Shown here in pieces: positions 17,229 to 25,835 of a DNA stretch of 64,000 nucleotides. The position numbers were made by a program, and so were the translations under genes. Below the pieces are notes generated by a model. The model was not told the origin of the DNA. It did no database searches and saw nothing but the letters and a program-made list of their open reading frames with translations. Numbering within the stretch: the stretch's first letter is position 1; each line of letters opens with the position of its first letter. Source of the DNA: Arthrobacter sp. PM3 (GTDB taxonomy: Bacteria; Actinomycetota; Actinomycetes; Actinomycetales; Micrococcaceae); assembly GCF_003352915.1 (NCBI RefSeq), contig NZ_CP022314.1, forward strand, positions 924,360 to 988,359, written 5' to 3'.

Positions 17229-18320
17229 CTAGGCTTTGTAGCCGGCCGGCGGCGTGAGCACGCCGCGCTCGATGAGTTTTTCGATGTTGGCGGCCCGTGT
17301 TGAGTCTTCCCGGGCGAGCCATCCCTCGCCCGGGGGGGCCTCGAGGTACTGGTTCTTCGGGTAGATCGGGTTGTCGTAGATGACCCGGTACTGCTCGGTG
17401 CGCAGGTCCTTGACCTGGTTGTACAGGCCGTTCGACACCCGGGCCCGGCGGAGGGCTTCGATGTCGATCGTGGTGCAGACGAACGAGTCGCCCGACGTCC
17501 AGCCCTGCTGCTTGGTCAGGATCTGGCCCCGGGGGCCGACAATCATGGACTGGCCGCCGAACAGGTCCTGCATGCTTCCGTCCTCGCGGACCTCGGGCCC
17601 CAGGTTCGGGGCGACGACGTACGCGGAGTTGAACATGGCGTGCGCACGGTTCTGCAGCTCCCACATGCCGTTCTGGACGGCCGGCTCGATCAGGGTGCCG
17701 CGGATAATGATCTCGGCGCCGTTCATGGCCAGGCCGCGCGGGACTTCGGGGTAGACACCTTCGTGGCAGATGGCGTACCCGATGTTGCCGATCTCCGTCT
17801 TCGCCACCGGGAAGATGGCGTCCATCGCGTTGCCGTTGCCCTTCTTTTCAATCCACTCGTCCCACACGTCGTGCGGGTTCATGTTGCCGAGCATGCCGCC
17901 CTCGTAGGCGTCACTGGTGGCCTTGCAGCGCTTGTAGATGATCTCGCCCTGCGGATCGATGATGAACGCGACATTGAAGTGGCGGTCCGGGAAGTCCTCG
18001 TCCTTGACCATGTACAGCTCGGCCGCGATATAGGTGTTCAGCTCCACGGCCTTCTTCGCCAGCTCGTCCGTCTCCGGACCCGGGATCGTCACGGCAAAGT
18101 GGCGCTCCTTCTCCCGGTTCCCCGGCGTGTTGGCAATCATGCCCTGGATCGCCATCTCCGGCAGGACAACCAGCCTGACCGGAGAGCCCTCCCAGGCCCC
18201 GACCATCACCGCCGTGTCGATGAACTCGTTGATGCGCTTGACGTTTGCAACACCGTCGCCGGGATTCTTCACATTGATAGTCCGCGGCGAAACCGCCACA
18301 ACGACAAATGGATCGACCAT
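17229..18320 (-). CDS. Nitrilase-family carbon-nitrogen hydrolase (formamidase/aliphatic-amidase-like)
   Basis: 363 residues. The Glu-Lys-Cys catalytic set of the nitrilase superfamily is visible: Glu55 in LVVLPEMAIQG, Lys130 or Lys133 in IIYKRCKAT, and Cys185 in GYAICHEGVYPE. It should hydrolyse an amide or nitrile to the acid and ammonia; length and the long insert around residues 140-170 are closer to formamidase/aliphatic amidase than to plain nitrilase. No signal peptide. It is a single gene with its own promoter region and a perfect 18-bp LacI-type operator 33 bp before the ATG, which ties it to the sugar genes around it; why an amidase should be sugar-controlled is unclear. Confidence 0.88.
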   Translation of the reverse strand: MVDPFVVVAVSPRTINVKNPGDGVANVKRINEFIDTAVMVGAWEGSPVRLVVLPEMAIQGMIANTPGNREKERHFAVTIPGPETDELAKKAVELNTYIAAELYMVKDEDFPDRHFNVAFIIDPQGEIIYKRCKATSDAYEGGMLGNMNPHDVWDEWIEKKGNGNAMDAIFPVAKTEIGNIGYAICHEGVYPEVPRGLAMNGAEIIIRGTLIEPAVQNGMWELQNRAHAMFNSAYVVAPNLGPEVREDGSMQDLFGGQSMIVGPRGQILTKQQGWTSGDSFVCTTIDIEALRRARVSNGLYNQVKDLRTEQYRVIYDNPIYPKNQYLEAPPGEGWLAREDSTRAANIEKLIERGVLTPPAGYKA

Positions 18321-18352
18321 TGTATTTCTCTCTTTTCTCTTCTTTGAGTATC

Positions 18353-18370
18353 TGAGTTAGCGCTAACTCA
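18353..18370. promoter_or_regulatory. LacI-type operator before the nitrilase gene
   Basis: Perfect 18-bp palindrome TGAGTTAGCGCTAACTCA, 33 bp before the minus-strand start. A minus-strand -35-like TTGAAA and -10-like TAGCCT lie just upstream of it, so bound repressor would block the promoter. Confidence 0.9.
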
Positions 18371-18445
18371 GGCTAGCCCGGTTTGGTAGAAATTTTCAAG
18401 ACCTTGGTCTTCGCTTTTTAGGAAATGCGTTATGCCCTTTTAGCG

Positions 18446-18480
18446 ACTCATGCCAAAGGGGCTGCCAAAACGGCATGAGT
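18446..18480 (-). terminator. Stem-loop after the lacI-type gene
   Basis: ACTCATGCC (18446-18454) and GGCATGAGT (18472-18480) form a perfect 9-bp stem with a 17-nt loop, 30 bp after the LacI stop. No strong T-run; likely ends the long transporter operon or acts as a second regulatory palindrome. Confidence 0.45.
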
Positions 18481-18509
18481 GTGGGAAGTCAGAGCCGCCG
18501 GTGTTGGCC

Positions 18510-19646
18510 CTAGCTTCGTGGCGGTGCCGTGGTATCGCGGAGAATCAGGCGCGGTTCCAGCAGAGGGATATCTCCCTCAGCCTCCTCTTTGATCATTGAC
18601 AGTACGCGGCCTACAGCGATGTGGCCGATGGCTTCAAAATCAAGCCTTACTGTCGTTAGTGCCGGCCGAAAGTAGGGTGCTTCCTTGACGTCGTCGAATC
18701 CCACGACACTGACATCTCCCGGCACGTCCCGGCCGGCCTCGTCCAGGGCCTTGATCACCCCGAGCGCAAAGGGGTCGTTGGCCGCAAAGATCGCCGTGAC
18801 GTCCTGCCTTGCGGCCAGTTCGCAGCCGACTCGGTATCCCTCGGCGGCGGACCAATCGGACGTTGCAAGCGGCGTGGGAATGACGCGTCCGGCCGCCCCC
18901 AGTTCCGCTGCCCATCCTTGGACCCGGGCGGATGTTGCCATCCACCCCGGGGGGCCCTGAACGTGCCACACTGTCTTGTGCCCGAGGTCCAGCAAGTGGC
19001 GGACCACCATCCGGGCTCCCTTTACCTCGTTGACGGAAACGCTATTCGGGCTCGGCTGCGATCCTTGCTGGAACGTCACCACGGGAACGCCGATGTCGAG
19101 GTCGTCGAGAACGGAAATTGCATCCAGCAGGGGCGCGAGCACGATCACGCCGTCAACGGTGTCCGAATTGATGGACTCGAATGCCGCCCTGATGTCTTTC
19201 CGTTCGAGGCTTGCCAGCGTGACTAAACGCGTCGCGTAGCCGTGCTGCCGCGCTTCCTCGGAAATACCGTACAGGGCCACCGTTGGTCCGAGGACCGACA
19301 GTTCGAAACTGACGACGCCGATGGTCATTGTGCGGTTGCTGGCCAGAGCGGCAGCCGCCGGATTTCGCCGGTACCGGAGCTGTTCGATTGCGTGCTGGAC
19401 GCGTCGACGGATGTCGGGATCCACATTGGTTGCCCCCCGGACAACCCGTGACACCGTCTGCTGGGAGACACCGGCGAGCCGGGCGACGTCGGACATCCGG
19501 GGGGCCTTCGACCTGGAAGCCAGCCGCTCCCCGCGCCCGTTGAGGTTTCGGGCGTCTGAGGGCGCGGAAGTCGGGGACACACCTCCATTATCCCCGGCTA
19601 TCCCCGACAGACCAGTGAGCGCGGCTCCTGTCGGCGCGCCCCTCAT
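18510..19646 (-). CDS. LacI-family transcriptional regulator
   Basis: Up to 378 residues. DNA-binding motif MSDVARLAGVSQQTVSRVVRGA, then a periplasmic-binding-like effector domain (TIGVVSFELSVLGPTVALYGI, AIFAANDPFALGVIKALDEAGRDVPGDVSVVGFDDVKEAPYF). The ATG at 19646 overlaps the previous stop as TGATG and gives a 50-residue N-terminal extension before the HTH; ATG 19496 would give the usual 328 residues. It is the last gene of the transporter/oxidoreductase operon and is the best candidate for binding the four GTTAGCGCTAAC-like sites in this region. The inducer is unknown; L-arabinose or a related sugar is plausible. Confidence 0.9.
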   Translation of the reverse strand: MRGAPTGAALTGLSGIAGDNGGVSPTSAPSDARNLNGRGERLASRSKAPRMSDVARLAGVSQQTVSRVVRGATNVDPDIRRRVQHAIEQLRYRRNPAAAALASNRTMTIGVVSFELSVLGPTVALYGISEEARQHGYATRLVTLASLERKDIRAAFESINSDTVDGVIVLAPLLDAISVLDDLDIGVPVVTFQQGSQPSPNSVSVNEVKGARMVVRHLLDLGHKTVWHVQGPPGWMATSARVQGWAAELGAAGRVIPTPLATSDWSAAEGYRVGCELAARQDVTAIFAANDPFALGVIKALDEAGRDVPGDVSVVGFDDVKEAPYFRPALTTVRLDFEAIGHIAVGRVLSMIKEEAEGDIPLLEPRLILRDTTAPPRS

Positions 19647-20359
19647 CAGGGACGCCGGTACCTCAGGACTTCGGGATGCTGATCGTACGGCCACTCTGCC
19701 CCCTCAACCATGTACTTGCGGGTCGTGTAGCTGCCGTCCATGGTGGACGCCAGCGACGGGGGCCCGTCGAACCCGATGACGCCCCAGCCGACCCTGTTCT
19801 CGTTGCCGCCGTACACCGGGTCACCGTAAAACCCCTGACGGGTGTTGAGCACCAGCAGCGGGAAGAACTCGAGAAAGTCCTCATTGACAGGTTGGTTGCC
19901 TGCCGGGGCGCCCCCGAGCCCGGCTTCGGAGTGCTCCAGTGAGAATGCGCTTGGCTTCGATGCCCCCGATAGGGTCTCGAGCACCGCGTCCTGGTCCGCC
20001 TCCGAAAGCCCGAGGAACTCGACGTCAGCGCGCTCCTTCGCCAGGCGGTCCAACTCCACGACGCCTTCGCGGTAAAACTCCCGGCGCTGCTTGATGCGCT
20101 CCTGCCACGCCGCCTCGTCGCGGCCCTCCATCTGGAGGAACCCGTTCCCGTCTGCGGCCGGGAAGATGAACTGCGTTCCGGCGAGCATCCGGTCAATGAA
20201 GCGCACCACTTTGGCTTCACGCGCGCCCGGGTGGTGGTCGGTCGGAATGATCCGCGCCGAGGCCGCCTCGATCGTATTCCACTCGTGCTCGGTGAAGAAG
20301 ACCGGGCCGTCGACGTCCCGCGTTGAGATGGGCACCGTAGCCCATTCCGCCTGTCCCAT
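19646..20359 (-). CDS. Gluconate 2-dehydrogenase subunit 3 family protein
   Basis: 237 residues, small-subunit partner of the GMC flavoprotein encoded 36 bp upstream. Typical stretches are VFFTEHEWNTIEAASARIIPTDHHPGA near the N-terminus and FFPLLVLNTRQGFYGDPVYGGN..GWGVIGFDGPP in the C-terminal third. Family members usually carry a Tat signal and act in the periplasm with a cytochrome c subunit; here no twin-arginine or hydrophobic leader is present and no cytochrome gene is nearby, so a cytoplasmic two-subunit dehydrogenase is likely. An AAAGGA site precedes the ATG. Confidence 0.88.
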   Translation of the reverse strand: MGQAEWATVPISTRDVDGPVFFTEHEWNTIEAASARIIPTDHHPGAREAKVVRFIDRMLAGTQFIFPAADGNGFLQMEGRDEAAWQERIKQRREFYREGVVELDRLAKERADVEFLGLSEADQDAVLETLSGASKPSAFSLEHSEAGLGGAPAGNQPVNEDFLEFFPLLVLNTRQGFYGDPVYGGNENRVGWGVIGFDGPPSLASTMDGSYTTRKYMVEGAEWPYDQHPEVLRYRRP

Positions 20360-20395
20360 GTGACAAACGTCCTTTCGTATCCTGTGAAGCCTGAA

Positions 20396-22048
20396 TTAGT
20401 TTTCGGACCAGCCGTGGCGGTCGACCTGGAGGATGCGGTCCGAGCACCGCCAGGCGTTGGCCATGATCGTCAGGGCCGGGTTGATGCCGGTGGCGGTCGG
20501 GAAGAAGCTCGCGTCGAAAACGTAGAGGTTTGGTACCTCGTGCGAGCGGCACCACCGGTCGACGACGGACGTTGCCGGGTCGTTGCCCATGCGCGCGGTG
20601 CCCAGTTCGTGGGAGGTGTTGCCCGTGATCCGCTCCATGTTGACCGGGATGACCTTCTTCGCGCCGGCGGCCTCGAGGATTTCCCCGTTTTTGGCGACCT
20701 GCCAGCGTTCCTGGGCGAAGTCGTTGGAGTGGGGCGTGTGGGTAATGCGGGCTACCGGCAGGCCCCAGGCGTCCTTGACGTTGGGGTCAAGATCGACGCG
20801 GTTGTCCTCGACCGGCAGATCGTGCAGCAGGACGCCGATCTTCATGCTGTGGTTGAAGAACTCGCGGTCTGCATCCTTCGCCGCCTGGCCCCAGGTGGGC
20901 CGGCCGGGGAAGCTCCAGTTCACCGGGTGGCCGATCATCGACGGGAAGATCAGCGACCCGAGAATGTGGCCGCGGCTCTCGTCCGTCTCGTAGAAGTCGA
21001 ACGAACACAGGCTCATGTAGTGGCCCGCCCACCCGTACAGCGGGTCGCTAACCTCACGGTCAAACAAGCCAACCGAGAATGAGTACTGATGGAAGGTCGC
21101 GTTCTTGCCGACCATGCCGTTGCCGTTGCCGAGTCCGTCCGGGAAGAGCCCGGACTTGGACATGAGCAGCAGGCGCGGGGTCTCGATGCCGCCGCCACAG
21201 ACAATCACGGCTTTCGCGTGCTGGACGAATTCGTCGCCGTCCCCGTCCTGGTAGCGGACACCGGTGGCGCGGCCGTCCTTGCCGACGAGTATCTCGCTGA
21301 CATAGGAGTCGGAGCGGAGGTCATAGCGCCCGGTCGCGACCGCGTCCGGAATGAAGCTGATCAGCGTCGATGACTTGCCGCTGCCCGGATCCGGGTACTG
21401 CTGCCAGAAGCCGTTCTCGCTGAAGGGCTGGCGGCCCCGGTAGGGTTCGGTGACCATGCCCTGCGGCATCGGGAAGGTGCCATGGCCGAGCTTGGACATC
21501 GCGGTGGCAAAAGTCCGCCCGATCTGGCTCAGCGGTGACGGCTTGGTCGGGTAGCCGCGGCTGCGCCACGCCTCCCACTTGTTCGCCCCCGCCAGGCCCG
21601 AGGTGCCGAACTCCCACTCAACGCGCGTGTAGTACGGCTCCAGCTCGTCATAGGAGATTGGCCAGTCGACCAGGCTCGCGCCCGGAACATCGCCGTGCAG
21701 GCTGCGCAGCTTGAAATCGCTCTCGGCCATGCGCGGCACCATGCCGCCCCAGTGGGTGGTGCCGCCGCCGACGACCTGCGGCGTGGCGGAGAAGTTGGTG
21801 ATTTCCGCCTCGACCTTGTCATTGGGGCGGTAGGTCCGCGGTTTGATCTTCGGATCCTGCCAGATGAAATTCCGGTTGAGGAACTTGAGCTCGTCTCCCG
21901 AGGCGTGCTCGGGCTTTAGCCAGGGCCCACGCTCGAGCCCCACCACCTTCAGGCCCGCTTCGGACAGCACCTTCGCTGCGGTTGCCCCGCCGGCGCCTGC
22001 GCCGACGATGACGACATCTACGGGCTCAGGCTGCTTCTTCCTGGTCAT
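20396..22048 (-). CDS. GMC-family FAD-dependent oxidoreductase
   Basis: 550 residues. FAD-binding motif VDVVIVGAGAGGATAAKVLSEAGLKVVGLERG at the N-terminus, the GGGTTHWGGMVPRM and GGGIETPRLLLMSKSGLFPDG stretches, and a C-terminal GMC_oxred_C domain with GNTSHELGTARMG and NLYVFDASFFPTATGINPALTIMANAWR. The His in TSHELGT and Asn in the GINPALT motif are the usual catalytic pair. It probably oxidises a sugar or polyol, passing electrons through its small subunit to an unidentified acceptor. No signal peptide. AAAGGAA site before the ATG. Confidence 0.92.
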   Translation of the reverse strand: MTRKKQPEPVDVVIVGAGAGGATAAKVLSEAGLKVVGLERGPWLKPEHASGDELKFLNRNFIWQDPKIKPRTYRPNDKVEAEITNFSATPQVVGGGTTHWGGMVPRMAESDFKLRSLHGDVPGASLVDWPISYDELEPYYTRVEWEFGTSGLAGANKWEAWRSRGYPTKPSPLSQIGRTFATAMSKLGHGTFPMPQGMVTEPYRGRQPFSENGFWQQYPDPGSGKSSTLISFIPDAVATGRYDLRSDSYVSEILVGKDGRATGVRYQDGDGDEFVQHAKAVIVCGGGIETPRLLLMSKSGLFPDGLGNGNGMVGKNATFHQYSFSVGLFDREVSDPLYGWAGHYMSLCSFDFYETDESRGHILGSLIFPSMIGHPVNWSFPGRPTWGQAAKDADREFFNHSMKIGVLLHDLPVEDNRVDLDPNVKDAWGLPVARITHTPHSNDFAQERWQVAKNGEILEAAGAKKVIPVNMERITGNTSHELGTARMGNDPATSVVDRWCRSHEVPNLYVFDASFFPTATGINPALTIMANAWRCSDRILQVDRHGWSEN

Positions 22049-22091
22049 TGCTTCGTTTCCTTTCGTAAATTCCTGCTGCTCGTCCCGGCAG

Positions 22092-23042
22092 TCAGACCGT
22101 CACGGCTTCGATGCCGTTCCGGCCCTCGCGGGCAAGGGGCAGGAGCTGGTCCCAGAGTTCCTGAGGGATGTCATGGTTGAGCAGGCCGAGGGTCTCCTCG
22201 ACCCGGCCCGGCTGGGACATTCCAACGATGGTGGACGCGACGCGCTCGTCCCGCACGGAGAACTGCAGGGCCGCAGCAGCGAGCGGCACACCGTGTTGGG
22301 CACACAGCGCTTCCATGCGCAGGACCCGGTCGATCGTCGCCTGGTCGACCGGTGCGTAGCAGTACCGCGGGACGGCGCGCGGTCCCTTCACCAGCATCCC
22401 GCCGCCGAACGGGGCTGCGTTCACGAAGGCCACTCCGCGCCGGCCTGCTTCTTCCAGGAGCGGCTCGGCCGTCTGCTCGACGAGCGTGTAGCGGTTGTGG
22501 CTGATGACGGCGTCGAACGCGTCCGTCCCAAGGTACTTCAGCTCGAGGTCGATGGGACCTCCGGCTACGCCCAGATACTGGATGACGCCCTGGTCGCGGA
22601 GGTCGATGAGGGCCTCCAGCGGACCTCCCTTGGCCACTCCCTCCTCGAACGAGATCTTCTCGGGGTCGTGGAGGTACACGAGCTGGAGCTTGTCCAGGCC
22701 GAGACGCTCGAGGCTCTCCTCGACGGACCGCCGCACGCGGTCGCCGGAGAAGTCTGTGGTGCCGGGAATCGGATCGACCTTGGTGGCGACCACGTATCCC
22801 TCGGGGATGCCGCCGCGCTCGGCGATCGCCCGGCCGATCCGCTCTTCACTGGCGCCGCCGCCGTACTCGTTGGACGTGTCGATGAAGGTGAACGGCCCGT
22901 CGAAGACGCGTTGGATCGTGGCGACGGCGGTGTCCTCATCGACCTCGTAACCGTACTGGGCGGGGAAGCTCCCGAGCGCACTCGTGCCGACACAGACCTC
23001 TGAGACGGTCAGATCGGTGCGACCGAAGGGACGAATGGACAT
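22092..23042 (-). CDS. Aldo/keto reductase
   Basis: 316 residues, TIM-barrel NAD(P)H enzyme. The catalytic tetrad is visible as Asp in FIDTSNEYGGGASEERIGRA, Tyr in the same stretch, Lys in VVATKVDPIPG and His in LQLVYLHDPE. The pattern is closest to the D-threo-aldose/L-fucose dehydrogenase and pyridoxal dehydrogenase branch, which oxidise sugars at C1. It lies between the GMC gene and the ABC permease in the same operon (gaps of 43 and 47 bp), so it likely handles the imported sugar. Confidence 0.9.
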   Translation of the reverse strand: MSIRPFGRTDLTVSEVCVGTSALGSFPAQYGYEVDEDTAVATIQRVFDGPFTFIDTSNEYGGGASEERIGRAIAERGGIPEGYVVATKVDPIPGTTDFSGDRVRRSVEESLERLGLDKLQLVYLHDPEKISFEEGVAKGGPLEALIDLRDQGVIQYLGVAGGPIDLELKYLGTDAFDAVISHNRYTLVEQTAEPLLEEAGRRGVAFVNAAPFGGGMLVKGPRAVPRYCYAPVDQATIDRVLRMEALCAQHGVPLAAAALQFSVRDERVASTIVGMSQPGRVEETLGLLNHDIPQELWDQLLPLAREGRNGIEAVTV

Positions 23043-23089
23043 GAAATTCCTGCTTTCTGAGGCTGGACGAGCTAAAGATGGTTGGCGGA

Positions 23090-24148
23090 CTAGGCCGGCT
23101 GGGTACGCCGGAAGTGTCTGGAGAAGAAACCGGAAATCCTCTGGACGCCGCCGGCGCTGGAAAGGAAGACGGCCAGGACGATCACGGCTCCCTTGATCAC
23201 CAGCTGCGGCTCCGAGGAGATCCCTACGAGGTTCATGATGTTGATGATCGTGGTCAGGATGAACACGCCGATCACCGCGTTCAGGGGGTCGCCCTTGCCT
23301 CCCATGAGGGACGCTCCACCCACGACGACGGCCGCGATGGCGTCAAGTTCGTAGCCGACGCCGATGAGCGAGCTTCCTTGCCTCAGTTGTGCGGCTGCGA
23401 TAAGCCCTGCGAGGCCGGCCAGCACCCCGGAGATGGTGTACGTGAGGATCAGGTTCCGTGCGACCGGTAGCCCCGAAAGCCTGGAGGCCTCAGGGTTGCC
23501 GCCGATTGCGTACAGCGAGCGGCCAAACGTCGTGTATTTCGCCACGAGCGCCGCGACCACGGCGACGATGATGAAAATCAGGACCGGGTTGCGGACGCCA
23601 AGGAAGCTGCCGCGGGAGAAGGCCTGAATGAACGGCTGGTCGCGGATCTCGATCAGGCTCGTGGACTGGATGATGTAACTGAAACCCTTGACCGCGCTCA
23701 TCATGGCCAGAGTCGCGATAAAGGGCGGGATGTTCAGCCACACGACGAGGATGCCGTTGATCACCCCGGCAATGGCGCAGCAGCCCAGCACGAACACGAC
23801 GGAGACCCCAGCGGGCATTCCGGCCTGCAGGGTCAGTGCCGTGAGGACCGTGGACATGGCCAGGATCGAGCCCACGGAGAGGTCGATGCCGCCCGTCAGG
23901 ACGACGAAGTACTGGCCGATGGCGAGTATGACGATGATCGATGCGGCGGTGATGACGTTTTCGGCGTTACGGAACGTCAGGAAGTCGTCCGAGACGTAGT
24001 AGCCCACCACGATAATCGCGAGGAGCACCAGGATGAGGTAGCTCTTCGGCAGGGCGCGCAGGGCGCCCGCCCGCAGACGCGAGCCGATGCTCGCTGAGGG
24101 GGAGGAAGTGTCACTGCGTTGGGGCAATGGTGACAGGGTCCGGGACAT
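23090..24148 (-). CDS. Sugar ABC transporter permease (RbsC-like)
   Basis: 352 residues, about nine hydrophobic segments, with the family motifs QYFVVLTGGIDLSVGS and LDAIAAVVVGGASLMGGKGDPLNAVIGVFIL. Channel subunit of the importer encoded with the ATPase and binding protein upstream. AGGAG site before the ATG at 24148. Spacing of 39 and 47 bp to neighbours fits one transcript. Confidence 0.93.
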   Translation of the reverse strand: MSRTLSPLPQRSDTSSPSASIGSRLRAGALRALPKSYLILVLLAIIVVGYYVSDDFLTFRNAENVITAASIIVILAIGQYFVVLTGGIDLSVGSILAMSTVLTALTLQAGMPAGVSVVFVLGCCAIAGVINGILVVWLNIPPFIATLAMMSAVKGFSYIIQSTSLIEIRDQPFIQAFSRGSFLGVRNPVLIFIIVAVVAALVAKYTTFGRSLYAIGGNPEASRLSGLPVARNLILTYTISGVLAGLAGLIAAAQLRQGSSLIGVGYELDAIAAVVVGGASLMGGKGDPLNAVIGVFILTTIINIMNLVGISSEPQLVIKGAVIVLAVFLSSAGGVQRISGFFSRHFRRTQPA

Positions 24149-24187
24149 AGTTGTTCTCCTGGATAGAAAGTCTGGTGGATGGCGCCG

Positions 24188-25765
24188 TCAGGCGAAGCGT
24201 TCGAGAATGGCGTTGCCGGCGGGATCGATCTCGTCATGGTCAAGCTCTGCGACGACACGCCCGCGCGCCATCACGAGGACGCGGTCACACATCATCGCCT
24301 CCGTGATCTCCGAGCTCGCCACCACGACGGTGCCTCCGGCCTGCGCGAACTCGCGGATGAGCTCGTACATGTCTTCCTTGGCCCCGACGTCCACGCCGCG
24401 GGTGGGCTCGTCGCACACGAGGATGCGCGACTGGCGCACGAGCCACCGCGCCAGGATTGCCTTCTGTTGCGTCCCGCCGCTTAGCGTCTTCAGGGGTTGG
24501 GTTACCCCGGAGACCTTCATGCCGAGGCGGTCGACCATGTCGGCGGCGACGCTGCGCTCCCGCCGAGACTGGATTACACTCAGCCGGCTGAACTGGGGAA
24601 GGCTGGCCAGGGTGATGTTGCCGGCGACCCCCATATCCGGGATGAATCCCGCAGCCTTCCGGTCCTGCGGCAGCAGGCCGATGCCGTGGCGGATCGCGTC
24701 CCGCGGCGCACGGAAGTCCACCGCCTGCCCGTCGACGCTCATCTCTCCGGAAGTGCGCTTCCGTGCACCGGCTATGAGGCCTGCCAGCTCGGACTGGCCG
24801 CTCCCAATGAGTCCGGAGAGACCGAGGACCTCGCCTTCGCGCAGCTCGAACGAGACCTCGTCCACGGACCCGCGCTCGGAGATGTTGCGGGTGGAGAGGA
24901 TGACACGTTCGCGGGCGCCGGGGCCAAGGCGTGGCGAGCGTTCTCCGCGGAGCGCGGCGTCGGCAATGGACCCTTCCAGGCTCTTTCCCACCATCGCCGT
25001 GACGACGTCGGCCGGCTTGGAATCTGCCGTCTTCAGGTCCGCGGCATTCACACCGTCGCGCAGCACAGTCACGGCGTCGCAGAGCGAGAAGAGCTCGTCC
25101 ATGCGGTGCGAAATGTAGAGCAGCGTTACGCCCTGCTCCGAGAGGGACTTCAGGACGGTGAAGAGCCGCTCAACGTCGGGCATCGGCAACGTCGACGTGG
25201 GCTCGTCCAGCAGGAGGACCCGCGCGTCCTTGTGGAGCGCCTTCGCGAGTTCCACCGCTTGCTGCTCTGCAGTGGAGTAGCTGCCCACGGGGCGCCGCAC
25301 GTCGAGGTCGAAGCCCACCCGGTCGAGGGCCGCTCGCGCTTTGGACTGCATCCGCTGCCAGTCCACGGCCGCACCGCGGCGCAGCGGCAACTGGCCGAGG
25401 AAGATGTTCTCGGCCACCGACAGTGAGGGCACGAGCGAGAGTTCCTGGTAAATGGTGTGGATGCCAGCCTGCTGGGCATCCATCGGATCCCGGAAGCGCT
25501 GGAGCTCGCCACCCAGGCGGATGCTCCCCGTGTCCGGGGACTCGGCCCCGGAGAGGATCTTGACCAAGGTGGACTTGCCGGCCCCGTTCTGCCCGGCAAG
25601 GGCGTGGACCGAGCCGCGGCGGACGCTGAAGCTGACACCCTTCAGCGCGTTCACGCCGGGGTATGACTTCGTGATGCCGTGGAGTTCGAGTTCTGGGGCA
25701 CCTGACTGCGATTCCCCTGCCGTCCCGGTGGCAGGTGCCACCGGGACCGGGTTGTTGGCGGGCAT
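24188..25765 (-). CDS. Sugar ABC transporter ATP-binding protein (two NBDs)
   Basis: 525 residues with two ABC domains, as in RbsA/XylG/AraG. First half: Walker A GQNGAGKSTLVK, signature region YSTAEQQAVELAKAL and Walker B VLLLDEPTSTLP. Second half: degenerate Walker A (LSGLIGSGQSEL), signature LSGGTQQKAILARWL and Walker B ILVCDEPTRGVDVG. Energises pentose- or hexose-type uptake with the adjoining permease and binding protein. Confidence 0.94.
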   Translation of the reverse strand: MPANNPVPVAPATGTAGESQSGAPELELHGITKSYPGVNALKGVSFSVRRGSVHALAGQNGAGKSTLVKILSGAESPDTGSIRLGGELQRFRDPMDAQQAGIHTIYQELSLVPSLSVAENIFLGQLPLRRGAAVDWQRMQSKARAALDRVGFDLDVRRPVGSYSTAEQQAVELAKALHKDARVLLLDEPTSTLPMPDVERLFTVLKSLSEQGVTLLYISHRMDELFSLCDAVTVLRDGVNAADLKTADSKPADVVTAMVGKSLEGSIADAALRGERSPRLGPGARERVILSTRNISERGSVDEVSFELREGEVLGLSGLIGSGQSELAGLIAGARKRTSGEMSVDGQAVDFRAPRDAIRHGIGLLPQDRKAAGFIPDMGVAGNITLASLPQFSRLSVIQSRRERSVAADMVDRLGMKVSGVTQPLKTLSGGTQQKAILARWLVRQSRILVCDEPTRGVDVGAKEDMYELIREFAQAGGTVVVASSEITEAMMCDRVLVMARGRVVAELDHDEIDPAGNAILERFA

Positions 25766-25835
25766 AATTGTTCCTTATCTAGGACTTCGGGGCAGAGCGG
25801 GGCCGGCTGCAGATCGCTTGTCGAGCCGGCGGACG

